A DNA stretch of 33,704 bases from Marinomonas foliarum (GTDB lineage: Bacteria > Pseudomonadota > Gammaproteobacteria > Pseudomonadales > Marinomonadaceae): assembly GCF_003337275.1 (NCBI RefSeq), contig NZ_QPJQ01000024.1, positions 1-33,704 of the forward strand, given 5' to 3'. The stretch's first letter is position 1, and every line of letters begins with the position of its first letter. Made by a program: the position numbers and the translations under genes. The notes beneath the pieces are model-generated. The model was not told the origin of the DNA. It did no database searches and worked only from the letters and a program-made list of their open reading frames with translations. Below are positions 33,508 to 33,704 of the stretch, one piece after another.

Positions 33508-33583
33508 TGGTGGGTCGTACTGGATTCGAACCAGTGACCAATTGATTAAAAGTCAACTGCTCTACCAACTGAGCTAACGACCC
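33508..33583 (-). tRNA. tRNA-Lys (TTT)
   Basis: On the minus strand it starts GGGTCGT and ends ACGACCC-A-CCA with encoded CCA. Anticodon loop CTTTTAA with anticodon TTT. D and T arms are regular, 76 bases in all. It is the last gene of the tRNA-Asn-Pro-Lys run; no clear intrinsic terminator follows before the heptamer array. Confidence 0.97.
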
Positions 33584-33609
33584 GCTCATAATTTTTACTA
33601 ATTTATTAA

Positions 33610-33686
33610 TGGTCGGAGTAGAGAGATTCGAACTCCCGACATCCTGCTCCCAAAGCAGGCGCGCTACCAGACTGCGCTATACTCCG
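33610..33686 (-). tRNA. tRNA-Pro (TGG)
   Basis: On the minus strand it starts CGGAGTA and ends TACTCCG-A-CCA. Anticodon stem CCTGC/GCAGG encloses loop TTTGGGA with anticodon TGG. 77 bases, CCA encoded. It is 26 bases upstream of tRNA-Lys and only two bases downstream of the next tRNA. Confidence 0.97.
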
Positions 33687-33688
33687 AA

Positions 33689-33704
33689 TGGCTCCTCGAA
33701 CTGG
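33689..33704 (-). tRNA. tRNA-Asn, 3' end only (cut by window)
   Basis: The minus strand reads CCAGT-TCGAGGA-G-CCA: the end of a T stem, a seven-base acceptor strand, discriminator G and CCA. E. coli tRNA-Asn ends in a similar way (CAGAGGA-G-CCA), so Asn is the best guess. The 5' part is outside the window. Confidence 0.55.

Overview
This window is a piece of gammaproteobacterial chromosome, most likely from a marine, flagellated member of the Marinomonas/Oceanospirillales type. That assignment is an inference from gene orders (rpsP-rimM-trmD-rplS beside ffh; dsbC-hom-thrC), from a TRAP carboxylate transporter, from H-ring flagellar genes, and from moderate to low GC. Gene density is high, most genes are ordinary housekeeping genes, and there is no phage, CRISPR array or complete insertion sequence.

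Left part (1-9000, nearly all minus strand): a membrane-sensor-like protein that stops where an output domain would be expected, rsmE, then thrC, hom and dsbC, then the ribosome/tRNA-modification operon rpsP-rimM-trmD-rplS, then ffh. Intrinsic terminators separate these units. Positions 9000-13100 hold a YpjD-like membrane protein, a CNNM/CorC-type protein, a zinc-ribbon Nudix hydrolase, a small NIF3/CutA-like protein, a DUF72 protein and a small ORF translationally coupled to it.

Positions 13100-20250 form a catabolic island: a DctPQM TRAP transporter, a GcvA-type LysR regulator, a transketolase split into two overlapping genes, and an SDR dehydrogenase. The same operator-like palindrome, TTAAG-N5-CTTAA, occurs upstream of dctP and again in the lysR/transketolase intergenic region. 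This suggests one regulator controls uptake and breakdown together. No kinase, isomerase or aldolase accompanies the genes, so the substrate is unknown. This is the best candidate for an undescribed pathway in the window.

Positions 20300-22620 are a compact SoxR unit: soxR divergent from an MFS exporter and an FMN-dependent reductase, with a SoxR-box promoter having a 19-bp spacer between them. Positions 22700-28800 (minus strand) carry greB, mscS, two small membrane proteins, an inositol-monophosphatase-like gene, a carboxylesterase, a P-loop glycerate-kinase-like gene and dinB with a perfect-core LexA box.

Positions 29100-32950 (plus strand) carry flgP and flgT behind a candidate sigma-54 promoter. 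They are followed by four closely packed genes: a coiled-coil protein, a small outer-membrane-like protein, a 55-residue membrane protein, and a ProQ/FinO-domain RNA chaperone with a long N-terminal extension. The right end is a tRNA region: tRNA-Tyr (plus) faces tRNA-Asn-Pro-Lys (minus). Between them lie a C-rich, G-poor stretch and a perfect 7-bp tandem repeat of 17 copies.
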